64,000 nt of DNA, from NCBI RefSeq assembly GCF_010560025.1, contig NZ_SAIY01000008.1:62001-126000 (forward strand). Direction: 5' to 3'. Both the position numbers and the translations under genes were made by a program. The notes below the pieces were generated by a model that was given only the letters and a program-made list of their open reading frames with translations, searched no databases and was not told the DNA's origin. Positions within the stretch are counted from its first letter, which is position 1. Each line of letters starts with the position of its first letter. This document shows positions 1 through 8,791 of the stretch, in pieces. Source of the DNA: Verrucosispora sioxanthis. Lineage in GTDB: Bacteria > Actinomycetota > Actinomycetes > Mycobacteriales > Micromonosporaceae.

Positions 1-492
1 GTGCAGTTGCAGCAGGCCCACCTGCATCACGCGCTCCGGGTCACCGAGCTGGTCGACCTCTACCGCAGCTTCTATCCCGATCCCCGGCCCACCGGCGAGC
101 TGCTCGACCTGGTCGAGCTGACCGGACAGCGCCGGACCAGCTTCGACAAGCTCTCCGGCGGCCAGCAGCAGCGGCTGTCCATCGCCCTCGCCCTCGCCGG
201 TCGCCCCCGGGTGGTGATCCTCGACGAACTGACCACCGGGCTCGACCCGGCGGCTCGGCGACGGATGTGGGCCACGGTCGAGCGACTCAGCTCCGAAGGG
301 GTCAGCGTGCTGCTGGTCAGCCACACCATGGAGGAGGTCGAGCGGCTCTGCGACCGGGTGGCGGTGCTCGACGCCGGCCGGGTCGTCGCGCTCGACACCC
401 CGGCGGGCCTGGTCGCCCGCGCCGGTACCAGCACCCTCGACGACGCTTTCGTCGCGCTCACCGGCCGGCAGCTGACGGAGGAACCCGCATGA
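1..492 (+). CDS. ABC transporter ATP-binding protein (5' partial)
   Basis: This is the C-terminal part of an ABC-exporter ATPase; the N-terminus with the Walker A motif lies left of the window. Visible residues 51-60 carry the signature LSGGQQQRLS, followed by a Walker B/D-loop segment (VVILDELTTGLDP) and the switch histidine in LLVSHTMEE. The usual Pro of LDEPT is Leu here. The C-terminal part resembles the DrrA-type regulatory tail of ABC-2 exporters. The stop codon overlaps the start of the permease gene (ATGA), so the two form one exporter. The substrate cannot be read from the sequence. The true start is outside the window, so the first in-frame GTG at base 1 should not be taken as the start. 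Confidence 0.9.
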   Translation: MQLQQAHLHHALRVTELVDLYRSFYPDPRPTGELLDLVELTGQRRTSFDKLSGGQQQRLSIALALAGRPRVVILDELTTGLDPAARRRMWATVERLSSEGVSVLLVSHTMEEVERLCDRVAVLDAGRVVALDTPAGLVARAGTSTLDDAFVALTGRQLTEEPA

Positions 493-1256
493 CCCCGCTC
501 GTGCAGGCCCGCCGGCCCGGGCCGCGTTCGCTGGTGACCCTGATCCGGTGCGAGGCGAAAATGGTCGTCCGGGACACCGCCGGGCTGGTGGTTCCCCTCT
601 GCCTGCCGTTGCTGATCATGTTGACGAGTGCCTCCGGCGCGAGCCGGACGGTGGTCGCCAACGGACGCACCGCGCTGGACCTGTACGTCCTGCCGCTCGT
701 GTTCACCATGGTCGTCGCGATCATCGGCATCATCAACATGCCGAGCTTCCTCGCCTACTACCGGCGCTCGGGCATCCTCCGCCGGCTCGGGGTGACCCCC
801 GCCGCACCGGCCATGGTCCTCGCCGCACAGGCCGTCGTCAGCGTTCTCCAGGCACTCGTCGGCATCGCGGTCGCCCTGGTCGTGGCGTTTCTGGCCTTCG
901 GCGCCAACCCGCCCGCCGACCTCGGCCGGGCGGTCGCAGTGGTCGCGCTGACGATGACGGCGATGTACAGCGCCGGCATGATCGTCGCGGCGGTCGCTCC
1001 CACTCCCAACTCCGCCGTCGCCATCGGCCTGGTCGCCTTCTTCGTCCTCGGTGCCCTCGGCGGCATGTTCGGCGGCCGGGACTCCCTACCCGAGCCGCTC
1101 GCCGAGGTCGGCGGCTGGCTGCCGTTCGGCGCGGCCGTCGAGGCCCTGTCGTCCGCCTGGGCCGGCATCGCGGTGTCGACGGCGAACCTGGTCGGCCTCG
1201 GCGCGACCGTGGTCGGCGGAGCCGTGGTCGCGGGCGTGCTGTTCCGCTGGGAGTGA
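489..1256 (+). CDS. ABC-2 type transporter permease
   Basis: 255-residue integral membrane protein, the membrane half of the exporter whose ATPase ends at 492. The start ATG at 489 overlaps the ATPase stop by 4 bases. After a short cytoplasmic N-terminus come about six hydrophobic segments (first around residues 31-46, last at the C-terminus), and the YYRRSGILRRLGVTP stretch is the amphipathic coupling-helix region typical of DrrB-like ABC-2 permeases. Size and layout fit small drug or lipid exporters. An open frame continues upstream of 489 but only overlaps the ATPase gene out of frame. Confidence 0.9.
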   Translation: MTPLVQARRPGPRSLVTLIRCEAKMVVRDTAGLVVPLCLPLLIMLTSASGASRTVVANGRTALDLYVLPLVFTMVVAIIGIINMPSFLAYYRRSGILRRLGVTPAAPAMVLAAQAVVSVLQALVGIAVALVVAFLAFGANPPADLGRAVAVVALTMTAMYSAGMIVAAVAPTPNSAVAIGLVAFFVLGALGGMFGGRDSLPEPLAEVGGWLPFGAAVEALSSAWAGIAVSTANLVGLGATVVGGAVVAGVLFRWE

Positions 1257-1330
1257 ACCCGTCCCGGTCACGCCCGCCGACCCCGGCGCCGCCGAACGGC
1301 GGCCGGACGTGAGGAGGCCGGACCGGTCGG

Positions 1331-2401
1331 TCAGGACGGCTCGGCGGAGAGCAGGTAGTCGTCCGCCTCGCTGCTCCACCGCAGGCCGACCGCCCCTTCG
1401 GTGGCGGCGGCCTTGCAGAACTGGAGGAAGCCGCGATAACCGAGCTTCTTCTCGCTGAAGTCCGGCCGCACCCGTCGGAGCTGGTTCTTCAGGCCGGACA
1501 GGGCCACCTCGCCGGTGCCGCCGCCCAGGTCGCGGACCACCGAGCTGAGCAACGCGAACCCGGTCTCCCGGTCGCCGTGTTCCGGCAGGGAGACCTCCGG
1601 ATCGCCCTTGGCCGGGCCTTCCGCCAGTTCGACCACCCGCAGTTCGGCAAGATGGCGCAGCAGTTCTCCGAAGGTGCGGAACCCGTGGTCGGACTCGCTG
1701 AAGGTGGGATCCTTGCGCAACAGGGTCCGCTTCAACCGCGAGGCGGTCACCTCCCCACCGGAGCTGCGCTGCAGACCCGCCACGGTCTGGGCGACGAGGA
1801 CGGCGAGCGCGTCGGCGTCCCGGGCCGGCTCCTCGGTCGGCGGCGCCTCGGGTTCCATCTGCTCGACGGGCTCCGGCTCGGGCAGCCGGGCCGGACGGCT
1901 CCGTCGCCCCCGCGTCGGCAGGATGTCGACGCCCTCCAACCGGTCGTAGTAGAGGAACTCGTCGCACGCCGGTGGCAGCAGGGCCGAGGTGGACTTCTCC
2001 ACCCCCACCCCGATCACCTGCTTGTTGAGTTCGCGGAGCTTGTGCACCAGCGGCGTGAAGTCGCTGTCGCCCGTGCAGAGGACGAAGGTCGAGATGTACC
2101 CGCGTTCGAAGGCCAACTCGATCGCGTCGACGGCCATCTTGATGTCGGCGGCGTTCTTGCGGGTGGCACCCATCCGCTGCGGAATCTCGATCAGCTCGAC
2201 GTGCGAGCGGGTCAACATCCGTCGATCCTCGTCAAAGTACGACCAGTCGGCGTACGCCCGGCGCACCACCACCCGGCCGCGCTCGGCCAGCGCGTCGGCG
2301 ATCGGTCGGAAGTCGAACATTGCCCCGCCGTGGTGGTCGCGCACCCCCAGCGCCAGGTTCTCGTAGTCCAGAAACAGGGCGATCCGGTCTTCATGCTCCA
2401 C
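1331..2401 (-). CDS. NYN domain ribonuclease-like protein with two OST-HTH (LOTUS) domains
   Basis: About 356 residues. The N-terminal NYN (PIN-like) domain, residues 1-150, has the expected acidic residues in FLDYENL, NAADIKMAVD and TGDSDFTPLV, which would bind Mg2+ for RNA cleavage. An acidic, Pro-rich linker follows, then two similar winged-helix units (about residues 200-265 and 280-350) with the GFRTFGELL and GYRGFLQFC motifs of OST-HTH/LOTUS RNA-binding domains. This matches the LabA/DUF88 family. I chose the GTG at 2401 because homologues begin (M)EHEDRIALFLDYENL; another in-frame GTG at 2443 would add 14 residues. It is divergent from the nucleosidase gene. The RNA target is unknown. 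Confidence 0.85.
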   Translation of the reverse strand: MEHEDRIALFLDYENLALGVRDHHGGAMFDFRPIADALAERGRVVVRRAYADWSYFDEDRRMLTRSHVELIEIPQRMGATRKNAADIKMAVDAIELAFERGYISTFVLCTGDSDFTPLVHKLRELNKQVIGVGVEKSTSALLPPACDEFLYYDRLEGVDILPTRGRRSRPARLPEPEPVEQMEPEAPPTEEPARDADALAVLVAQTVAGLQRSSGGEVTASRLKRTLLRKDPTFSESDHGFRTFGELLRHLAELRVVELAEGPAKGDPEVSLPEHGDRETGFALLSSVVRDLGGGTGEVALSGLKNQLRRVRPDFSEKKLGYRGFLQFCKAAATEGAVGLRWSSEADDYLLSAEPS

Positions 2402-2487
2402 CCGGGCAGCGTACGTCGGTGTGGCCGTACCCACCGGTGGCACCGCGCCGACGCGGGACCGTCACGGACGGCGGCTACCATCGCCCG

Positions 2488-3054
2488 ATGGATCTTCGCG
2501 GCACGATCAGCCCGGACCGTCCGCTGCTCGTCCTGGCCATCGCCGAGGAGGCCGCCCACCTCGACGCGGAGTTTCCGGTGCTGCTGACCGGGATGGGAAA
2601 GGTCAACGCGGCGGCCGCGGTGGCGGCGACGCTGGCCCGCTCACCGTTGCCGTCGGTCCTTGTCAACCTCGGCACCGCCGGCGCGCTGCATCCGGGTTGG
2701 ACCGGCACCCACGAGATCGGCAGCATCCTCCAGCACGACCTGGACACCGAGTTCATCCGCCGGCTCACCGGGCAGACCGTCGGCGCGCCGCTGACCCTGG
2801 GTGACGGGCCGACGCTGGCCACCGGCGACCGGTTCATCGCCGACGACGAGGCCCGCGCGGCCCTGAGCCGCCACGCCCACCTGGTCGACATGGAGGGGTA
2901 CGCGGTGGCGTCGACGGCGCACGCCCTCGGGGTACCGGTCCGGGTGGTGAAGCAGGTGAGCGACGAGGCCGGCGACGGGGCGGAGCGCAGCTGGCAGGAG
3001 TCCGTGGACGGCTGCGCCCGCGTCCTCGCCGGCTGGGTGCGGGACAACCTCTGA
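2488..3054 (+). CDS. nucleosidase, phosphorylase/nucleosidase (PNP_UDP_1) superfamily
   Basis: 188-residue protein of the MTA/SAH nucleosidase-like superfamily, which cleaves the N-glycosidic bond of nucleosides. Family motifs are visible: LLTGMGKVNAA near residue 32, NLGTAGALHPG near residue 62, the ribose-binding LVDMEGYAVA, and VKQVSDEAGDGA, whose Asp normally protonates the base. It is shorter than E. coli Pfs (about 230 residues), as is common for the actinobacterial 'nucleosidase' subgroup, so the exact substrate (5'-methylthioadenosine, S-adenosylhomocysteine, futalosine or another) is open. It is a single gene divergent from the NYN protein gene. Confidence 0.85.
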   Translation: MDLRGTISPDRPLLVLAIAEEAAHLDAEFPVLLTGMGKVNAAAAVAATLARSPLPSVLVNLGTAGALHPGWTGTHEIGSILQHDLDTEFIRRLTGQTVGAPLTLGDGPTLATGDRFIADDEARAALSRHAHLVDMEGYAVASTAHALGVPVRVVKQVSDEAGDGAERSWQESVDGCARVLAGWVRDNL

Positions 3055-3152
3055 CCAGCGGCCCCGGGCGTGTGCTGGCGTGTACGGCACACGTTTGACG
3101 CCGGGAGTTGCGGGTAGCCGCGCTGCTGCGGCTACGGATTGGAAAACGGGTC

Positions 3153-3602
3153 ATGGAGCTGTCGGCACGCACGACGATCATCATGCGCAGTGGCATCCGA
3201 GGGGTCATCGCCGCGATGGCGATGTCCGGGTTACGGCAGGCCACCACCTCCCTGAATCTGGTGCAGAGTTCGCCGCCGAAGTCGGTGATGGAGAAGCTGG
3301 TGCCCGGGCTGCTCGACCGGTTGCCCGGCGACCAGCACCCGGCGGCCCTGGCGGCGGCGCACTGGGGCTACGGGCTCAGCGCCGGGCTGGCCTTCGGCGC
3401 GCTGCCGAAACGCCTCCGTCATCGGATCTGGGTCGGCCCGCTCTACGGCATGGTGCTGCTGCTCGGCTTCCACGCCACCATCGCGCCGGCCCTGGGCATC
3501 GACCGTCGGCTGTCCGACTGGCACGAGCAGGTGGCCCTGGTCGCCGACCATCTCCTGTACGGCATCGTGGTGGCGGGCTTCCCGATGCCGCACCGGGACT
3601 GA
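3153..3602 (+). CDS. small membrane protein of unknown function
   Basis: 149 residues from the ATG at 3153, which follows a purine-rich ribosome binding region; an in-frame start at 3108 would add 15 residues. Hydrophobic segments lie near residues 10-30, 62-85 (with AAHWGYGLSAGLAFGAL) and 90-115, and there is a histidine-rich stretch near the C-terminus (ALVADHLLYG). It resembles DUF1440/YagU-type small membrane proteins, but I cannot name the family with confidence. It is a single gene ending at a strong convergent terminator. Confidence 0.65.
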   Translation: MELSARTTIIMRSGIRGVIAAMAMSGLRQATTSLNLVQSSPPKSVMEKLVPGLLDRLPGDQHPAALAAAHWGYGLSAGLAFGALPKRLRHRIWVGPLYGMVLLLGFHATIAPALGIDRRLSDWHEQVALVADHLLYGIVVAGFPMPHRD

Positions 3603-3635
3603 CCGTCACCGGGCGGCGTGGCCCACCCGCCTGCC

Positions 3636-3673
3636 GAGCCTGTCAACGCGCCGCACGTCGCGTCGACAGGCTC
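3636..3673. terminator. bidirectional intrinsic-type terminator hairpin
   Basis: Inverted repeat between two convergent genes. Left arm 3636-3650 and right arm 3659-3673 pair at 14 of 15 positions around an 8-base loop. There is no strong U-tract, as is common in actinomycetes. It would end both the membrane protein gene and the permease gene on the other strand. Confidence 0.7.
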
Positions 3674-3681
3674 ACGCCAGC

Positions 3682-5337
3682 TCAGGCGCCGCCGGCCAGG
3701 TCGCGCCGGCGGAAGGCGGACACGGCCGCCTGCGCGAGTGCGCCGGCGAGGACGGTGAGCAGCACCACCGCGACCACGCTGACGTCCTCGAGCGGGTACT
3801 CCCCCACGTGCTCGAAGGGCGACAGTCGCAGCACATTCTCGGGTAGCTCCAGGATCGGGGCGAAGTAGCCGGCGATCAGCCCGTAGCCGAGCACCACCCA
3901 GATCACCGGCAGCATCCTCGGTGCCGCCGCGTAGAGCAGGGTGGCGGCACCGAGGACCAGCCAGACCGCCGGAGTGTGCGCGAGGTGGCCGACCAGCAGG
4001 TCACCGAGCAGACCCGCGTCGCCGGTGCTCGCCGCCGCGCCGACGCCCATGCCCGCACCGGCGACCAGCAGCAGCCACGGTACGCCGAGCGCCACGACGG
4101 CGAGGTGGCCGCCGATCCAGGCGGCCCGGCTGACCGAGGTCGCCAGCACCGGCTCGGTCCGGCCCTCGGTCTCCTCGGCGCGCAGCGACTGCACCGCGAG
4201 CACCGCGAAGACCCCGACGACGAGCGCCATGGTCAGGCCCATCATGCCGAGATAGCCGGCGAGCAGGTCACCCGAACCACCACCCATGACCTCCACCAGG
4301 TCCGCGGGTGCGTTCTCGAAGCCGTCGAGCAGGGGCTGGGTGAACGATCCGTAGGCCACGCCGGCCACCAGCAACGCCGCACTCCAGCCGATCAGGCTCG
4401 CCCGGTGCAGCCGGAAGGCGAACGTGAGCGGGCCGGCCAGCCAGCTCGCGGCCCGGGGCGGGCCCGGGCGCGGCGGCACCAGGCCGGCACCGAAGTCGCG
4501 CCGCGCCGACAGGACGTAGCCGGTGGCTGCGGTCGTCGCCGCGAACGCCAGCGCGATGGCCAACGGCCACCAGCGGTCGTGGACGTACGCGGCGGTCTGC
4601 TGCGACCAGCCGATCGGTGACAGCCAGGACAGCCAGGACGGCCCACTGCCCTGCACCGCGGCCATGTCGCCGAGGCCGCGCAACACGAACGCGGCACCGA
4701 GCGCGGTCCCGGCCGTGCCGGAGGCGGCCCGGGGGTACTCCGACAGCTGGACGGTGACCGCGGCGATGCCGGCGAAGGCGAGGGCGACCGCACCGACGGA
4801 AGCGCCGAACAGCATGGATCCGCCCGCGTCGAAGCCACGGCTGGTCATCATCGCGCCGATCAGCAGGGCGACAAGCACCGCCATCACGGTGGTGAGGGTG
4901 AGCGCGGCGGTCAGCTGGGCGTGCCGACCGACCACGTTGGCGCGGACCAGTTCGGCCCGGCCGGTCCGCTCCTCGGTCCGGGTGTGCCGGACCACGGTGA
5001 GCAGGCCCATCAGCCCCGCGCCGAGCAGCACGTAGAGGCCGTACTGGCCGGCCAGGAAGCGTTCGATCGTCAGGTCGTCGAATCCGAAGCCGGGTCCACC
5101 GAACAGGGCTCCGGCGGGGCTGCTGGTGAAGGCGGTCAGCCCCGCCAGGTCCTCGGGAGTCTGCGCGATGGTGTCCAGCGCGGCGGCGAAGTACGTCATC
5201 AGCAGGGGCAGACCGAGCGTCCAGGCGGGCAGCCGGAACCGGTCGCGGCGCAGCATGAACCGCAGGAGGTTGCCGGTCCCGGTGACGGCGGTGCCGGTGC
5301 CCACCGGTGTCGTGCGGTGCGGCGTCGTCGCGGTCAT
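3682..5337 (-). CDS. ABC exporter permease (large, 12-TM type)
   Basis: 551-residue polytopic membrane protein with about 12 hydrophobic segments in two halves, as in actinobacterial multidrug or polyketide exporter permeases (TipC/ABC-2 'exporter of polyketide antibiotics' type). Both halves contain a conserved RTEERTGRAELV / RAEETEGRTEPVLATSVSR motif next to a membrane span, diagnostic of this family. The ATG at 5337 shares its A with the TGA stop of the ATPase gene (TGATG), indicating translational coupling. With the ATPase and the upstream TetR gene it forms a regulated efflux operon. Confidence 0.9.
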   Translation of the reverse strand: MTATTPHRTTPVGTGTAVTGTGNLLRFMLRRDRFRLPAWTLGLPLLMTYFAAALDTIAQTPEDLAGLTAFTSSPAGALFGGPGFGFDDLTIERFLAGQYGLYVLLGAGLMGLLTVVRHTRTEERTGRAELVRANVVGRHAQLTAALTLTTVMAVLVALLIGAMMTSRGFDAGGSMLFGASVGAVALAFAGIAAVTVQLSEYPRAASGTAGTALGAAFVLRGLGDMAAVQGSGPSWLSWLSPIGWSQQTAAYVHDRWWPLAIALAFAATTAATGYVLSARRDFGAGLVPPRPGPPRAASWLAGPLTFAFRLHRASLIGWSAALLVAGVAYGSFTQPLLDGFENAPADLVEVMGGGSGDLLAGYLGMMGLTMALVVGVFAVLAVQSLRAEETEGRTEPVLATSVSRAAWIGGHLAVVALGVPWLLLVAGAGMGVGAAASTGDAGLLGDLLVGHLAHTPAVWLVLGAATLLYAAAPRMLPVIWVVLGYGLIAGYFAPILELPENVLRLSPFEHVGEYPLEDVSVVAVVLLTVLAGALAQAAVSAFRRRDLAGGA

Positions 5338-6251
5338 CACGCCACCTCCCCGGCACCGTTGCCGACGAGCCGGTCACCGTAGTGCCGCAGCAGGAGTTGC
5401 TCGAGCGTCGGCGGCCGGACGGTCAGTCCCTGCACACCGAGGTCACCGAGTTCGCGTACCACGACGGCGAGCTGGTCGCCGTCGACCTCGAAGCGGACCT
5501 GCCCGTCGGCGGTACGCAGGCCGTGCACGCCGGCCAGGTTGGCCAGGCCGTCGGCCGGCCGGTCGGTGACGGCCTCGACCGAGGTACGGGTGAGGTGGCG
5601 CAGTTCGGTGAGCGAGCCGGTCTCGACGATCTTGCCTTGTCGGATGATCGAGATCTGGTCGGCGAGCACCTCGACCTGGGCCAGGATGTGGCTGGACAGC
5701 AGCACGGTGCGCCCGGCGTCCTTGACCTCGCGGATGCACTCCTGGAACACCGCCTCCATCAACGGGTCCAGCCCGGCGGTCGGCTCGTCGAGCAGGAGCA
5801 GCTCGACGTCGCTGGCCAGCGCCGCGATGAGCGCCACCTTCTGCCGGTTGCCCTTGGAGTAGGTGCGGCCCTTCTTGCTCGGGTCCAGGTCGAAGCGCTG
5901 GCACAGCTCGTCCCGGCGCACCGGGTCGGTGCCGCCGCGCAGTCGGGCGAACAGGTCGATCGCCTCGCCGCCGGTCAGGTTTGGCCACAGCTCCACGTCG
6001 CCGGGCACGTAGGCGAGCCGCCGGTGCAGGGCGACCGCGTCGCCCCAGGGGTCACCGCCGAGCAGCCGGGCCCGGCCGCCGTCGGCGCGCAGCAGCCCGA
6101 GCAGGATCCGGATGGTGGTGGACTTGCCGGCGCCGTTGGGGCCGAGGAAGCCGTGCACGGTGCCGGCGTCGACGCGCAGGTCGAGTCCGTCGAGTGCCTT
6201 GACCCGACCGAAGGACTTGTCGAGGTGGTGGATGTCGATGGCAGCAGTCAT
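5337..6251 (-). CDS. ABC exporter ATP-binding protein
   Basis: 304-residue ATPase of the daunorubicin/antibiotic exporter class. Walker A GPNGAGKST is at residues 37-45, the signature is degenerate (YSKGNRQKV), Walker B is LLLLDEPTAGLDP, and the H-loop is LLSSHILAQVE. Residues after about 220 form the C-terminal domain common to this class. It is coupled to the permease gene by a TGATG overlap. The start ATG is preceded by GAGGT (minus strand), which lies within a small inverted repeat at 6261-6274 that could be an operator or simply the ribosome binding site. The TetR gene lies 146 bp upstream on the same strand. Confidence 0.92.
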   Translation of the reverse strand: MTAAIDIHHLDKSFGRVKALDGLDLRVDAGTVHGFLGPNGAGKSTTIRILLGLLRADGGRARLLGGDPWGDAVALHRRLAYVPGDVELWPNLTGGEAIDLFARLRGGTDPVRRDELCQRFDLDPSKKGRTYSKGNRQKVALIAALASDVELLLLDEPTAGLDPLMEAVFQECIREVKDAGRTVLLSSHILAQVEVLADQISIIRQGKIVETGSLTELRHLTRTSVEAVTDRPADGLANLAGVHGLRTADGQVRFEVDGDQLAVVVRELGDLGVQGLTVRPPTLEQLLLRHYGDRLVGNGAGEVA

Positions 6252-6397
6252 GGTCGTTTGACCTCATTCGAGGTAGTCCCGGGGCGTACCGGGGTGCGAT
6301 GTGGTCGATCGACGGATCCGGGGCAGCGCCACGCGGAGTCCGGTGTGTTTCGCGGTGGTGCGCGGATGAGTGGGCCACGCCGCGGCGTGGTGGCGGT

Positions 6398-7102
6398 TCA
6401 GCTCGCCGTACCGTCGGGGTCGGCGGCGTTCGGTGCGGGCGACGGCGGATCCGGCACGTACATCAGGTATTCGTCGAGCATCGACCGGTCGACGAGCAGC
6501 CCCTCGGTGAACAGCTCCAGCGCCGGCAGCGTCAGTTCGCCCATGTACTGACGGAACAGGGCGGGGAACTTCTCGGGCTCCGCGTCGGCGCCGTGCAGGG
6601 TGAACCAGAGCAGCATGCTGCCGGTCGCCTGGTAGGCCAGGTAGCGGGCGCGGGCGGCCCGGGCACGGCTGGGCCGCACCACCCCGGCCGCCTCCCCGGC
6701 GGACAGGTACGCCTCGGCGTCGCTGATCATGTGCTCGATCAGCTGGGCGGCCAGTTCCCCGCCGGCCTGCATGCTGCGCAGCAGGTACTGCACCATCGGC
6801 GCGAACTGCTCGACCTGGGCCATCTGCGCCAGCAGCATCGTCCCGGTGCCGTCGGTGAGCGCCTTCTTCTTCTCCCGGCGCATGATCTCCAGCACCCGCT
6901 CGTCGCAGGCGCGGCGGAGCCCGTCCTTGGAGCCGAAGTGGTGCACGATCAGACCGGCGGTCACCCCGGCGTCCGCGGCGATGGTGCGCAGCCCGGCCCG
7001 GAAGCCGTCGCGGGCGAACCGGACGATGGCGGCGTCACGGATGCGGCCCGCGGCGGCCAACTCGCCGCCGCGCTCCTCCGAAGCTCCGCCCAGGGACGTC
7101 AC
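6398..7102 (-). CDS. TetR family transcriptional regulator
   Basis: 234 residues. The N-terminal TetR helix-turn-helix spans about residues 15-65 (AAGRIRDAAIVRFARDGF then TIAADAGVTAGLIVHHFG). The C-terminal ligand-binding domain resembles the TetR_C_33 class found beside ABC-2 exporters of this type. It lies immediately upstream of, and in the same direction as, the ATPase and permease genes, so it probably represses them and itself. A palindrome just upstream (7112-7127) is the likely operator. The ligand is unknown. Confidence 0.9.
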   Translation of the reverse strand: MTSLGGASEERGGELAAAGRIRDAAIVRFARDGFRAGLRTIAADAGVTAGLIVHHFGSKDGLRRACDERVLEIMRREKKKALTDGTGTMLLAQMAQVEQFAPMVQYLLRSMQAGGELAAQLIEHMISDAEAYLSAGEAAGVVRPSRARAARARYLAYQATGSMLLWFTLHGADAEPEKFPALFRQYMGELTLPALELFTEGLLVDRSMLDEYLMYVPDPPSPAPNAADPDGTAS

Positions 7103-7111
7103 ACCACCAGA

Positions 7112-7127
7112 TTAAACACTTGTTCAA
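7112..7127. promoter_or_regulatory. probable TetR operator
   Basis: AT-rich palindrome TTAAACACTTGTTCAA (arms match at 6 of 7 positions) within GC-rich surroundings, 10 bases upstream of the TetR start codon. It is the expected size for a TetR dimer site. It overlaps the last codons of the ABC-F gene, whose stop is at 7124-7126. Confidence 0.6.
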
Positions 7128-8791
7128 TCGCCCGGCAAGCCCCTCAGTTCTGCTCGGTCGGCCTCGGGAGCGGGGATCTCGCGCAGGCCGCTGCCGTCGA
7201 GCCGCAGCCATCGGTGCACACCGATGTCGCGCAGGAAACGCTCGTCGTGGCTGACCACCACGAAGGCGCCCCGGTAGGCGTGCAACGCGTTCTCCAACTG
7301 GCCCACGCTGACCAGGTCGAGGTTGTTGGTGGGCTCGTCGAGCAGCAGCAGGTGCGGCGCCGGCTGGGCGTAGAGGACACAGGCCAGGGTGGCGCGCAGC
7401 CGCTCACCGCCGGAGAGGACGCCCACCGGCAGTTGGGCGCGGGCACCCCGGAACAGGAACCGGGCCAGCAGGTTCATCCGCTCCGACTGCTGACGGTCCG
7501 GGGCGTACCCGGTGAGGTTCTCCAACACGGTGCGCTCCGGGTCGAGCAGGTCCAGCCGCTGCGACAGGTAGGCCACCCGGCCGTCGGCGCGACGCACCCG
7601 CCCGCCCTGCGGATCCAGGTCGCCGAGCAGCAGGCGCAGCAGGGTGGACTTGCCGACCCCGTTGGGGCCGGTCAGCGCGATCCGTTCCGGACCGCGGATG
7701 GTCAGGTCGAGCCCGTCCCCGGGGAACACCGCCCGGCCCCCGTACCGGACCTGCATCCGCTGCCCCTCCACCAGGGTGCGGCCGGCCGGGACGTCGGTCT
7801 CCGGTAGTTCCACGGCCAGCGTCTGGTCGTCCCGCAGTGCCCGACCGGCCTCGTCGAGCCGGGACTGCGCGGCGCTGACCCGGCTGGCATGTGCCTGCTG
7901 GGCCCGGCCCGCCGACTCCTGGGCACTGCGCTTGAGCCCACCGGCGACGATGCGGGCCAGACCCGCGCTGCCGAGATTGCGGGCGGCGTTGCCGGCCCGC
8001 CGCTCGGCGCGCTCGCGGGCCTGCTGCATCTCCCGCTTCTCCCGCCTGAGGTCCAACTCGGCGCTGCGCACCTGGCGCTCCGCCAGCTCCTGGGCAGCCC
8101 GTGCCGCCGCCTCGTAGGCGGTGAAGTTCCCGCCGAACATCCGCGCTTGCCCGCCGTCGAGTTCGGCGATGCGGTCCATCCGGTCCAGCAGCATCCGGTC
8201 GTGGCTGACCAGCAGCAGGCAGCCGGACCAGTTCTCCAGCACCGCGTACAGCCGGTGCCGGGCGTCGATGTCGAGGTTGTTCGTGGGCTCGTCGAGCAGC
8301 AGCACGTCGGGGCGCCGGAGCAGTTGCGCGGCGAGACCGAGGGAGACCGCCTGGCCGCCGCTGAGGGTGTCCAGGCGTCGATCCAGCGCCACCTCGCCCA
8401 GCCCGAGCCGGTCGAGTTCGGCGCGGCTACGCTCCTCGACGTCCCAGTCGTCACCGATCGCGGCGAAGTTGTCCTCGCTGGCGTCGCCGGCCTCGATGGC
8501 CCGCAACGCGGACAACGCCGGGGCGACGCCCAGCACCTCCGCCACGGTCAGGTCACCGGTGAGCGGCAGGTGCTGCGGCAGGTAGCCGAGCACTCCCTCG
8601 ACGGTGACGCCGCCGCCGGTGGGTACGAGGTCACCGGCGATCAGGCGCAGCAGCGTCGACTTGCCGGCGCCATTCGGCGCGACCAGGCCGGTGCGACCCG
8701 GCGGGACGGTGAGGGACAGGTCCTGGAAGACCGGGGTGTCGTCCGGCCAGGAAAAGAAGAGTCTGGTGCAGACGACGCAGGCGTCGGACAT
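7124..8791 (-). CDS. ABC-F family ATPase, probable antibiotic-resistance ribosome protection protein
   Basis: 555-residue soluble protein with two ABC cassettes and no membrane segment. Cassette 1 has Walker A APNGAGKST, signature LSGGQAVSL and LLLDEPTNNLD. The P-site/linker region (about residues 240-330) is a charged coiled coil (ELDLRREKREMQQARERAERR). Cassette 2 has GPNGVGKST, LSGGERLRA and LLLDEPTNNLD. This is the layout of actinomycete TlrC/OleB/CarA/LmrC-type proteins, which dislodge ribosome-targeting drugs. The ATG at 8791 is chosen because homologues begin at MSDA; the frame stays open to a further start at 8857 within the leader. The upstream leader looks like a translation-sensing attenuator. 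The drug specificity cannot be inferred. Confidence 0.88.
   Translation of the reverse strand: MSDACVVCTRLFFSWPDDTPVFQDLSLTVPPGRTGLVAPNGAGKSTLLRLIAGDLVPTGGGVTVEGVLGYLPQHLPLTGDLTVAEVLGVAPALSALRAIEAGDASEDNFAAIGDDWDVEERSRAELDRLGLGEVALDRRLDTLSGGQAVSLGLAAQLLRRPDVLLLDEPTNNLDIDARHRLYAVLENWSGCLLLVSHDRMLLDRMDRIAELDGGQARMFGGNFTAYEAAARAAQELAERQVRSAELDLRREKREMQQARERAERRAGNAARNLGSAGLARIVAGGLKRSAQESAGRAQQAHASRVSAAQSRLDEAGRALRDDQTLAVELPETDVPAGRTLVEGQRMQVRYGGRAVFPGDGLDLTIRGPERIALTGPNGVGKSTLLRLLLGDLDPQGGRVRRADGRVAYLSQRLDLLDPERTVLENLTGYAPDRQQSERMNLLARFLFRGARAQLPVGVLSGGERLRATLACVLYAQPAPHLLLLDEPTNNLDLVSVGQLENALHAYRGAFVVVSHDERFLRDIGVHRWLRLDGSGLREIPAPEADRAELRGLPGD

Noticed and set aside
1288..1303. GCCGCC/GGCGGC hairpin between the first permease and the NYN gene
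   Set aside because: Only 6 bp with a 4-base loop in very GC-rich DNA; too weak to claim as a terminator, although the position between convergent genes would fit.
6261..6274. ACCTC-ATTC-GAGGT inverted repeat before the exporter ATPase gene
   Set aside because: The right arm complement is the ribosome binding site of that gene, so the symmetry may be accidental; mentioned only as a possible operator.
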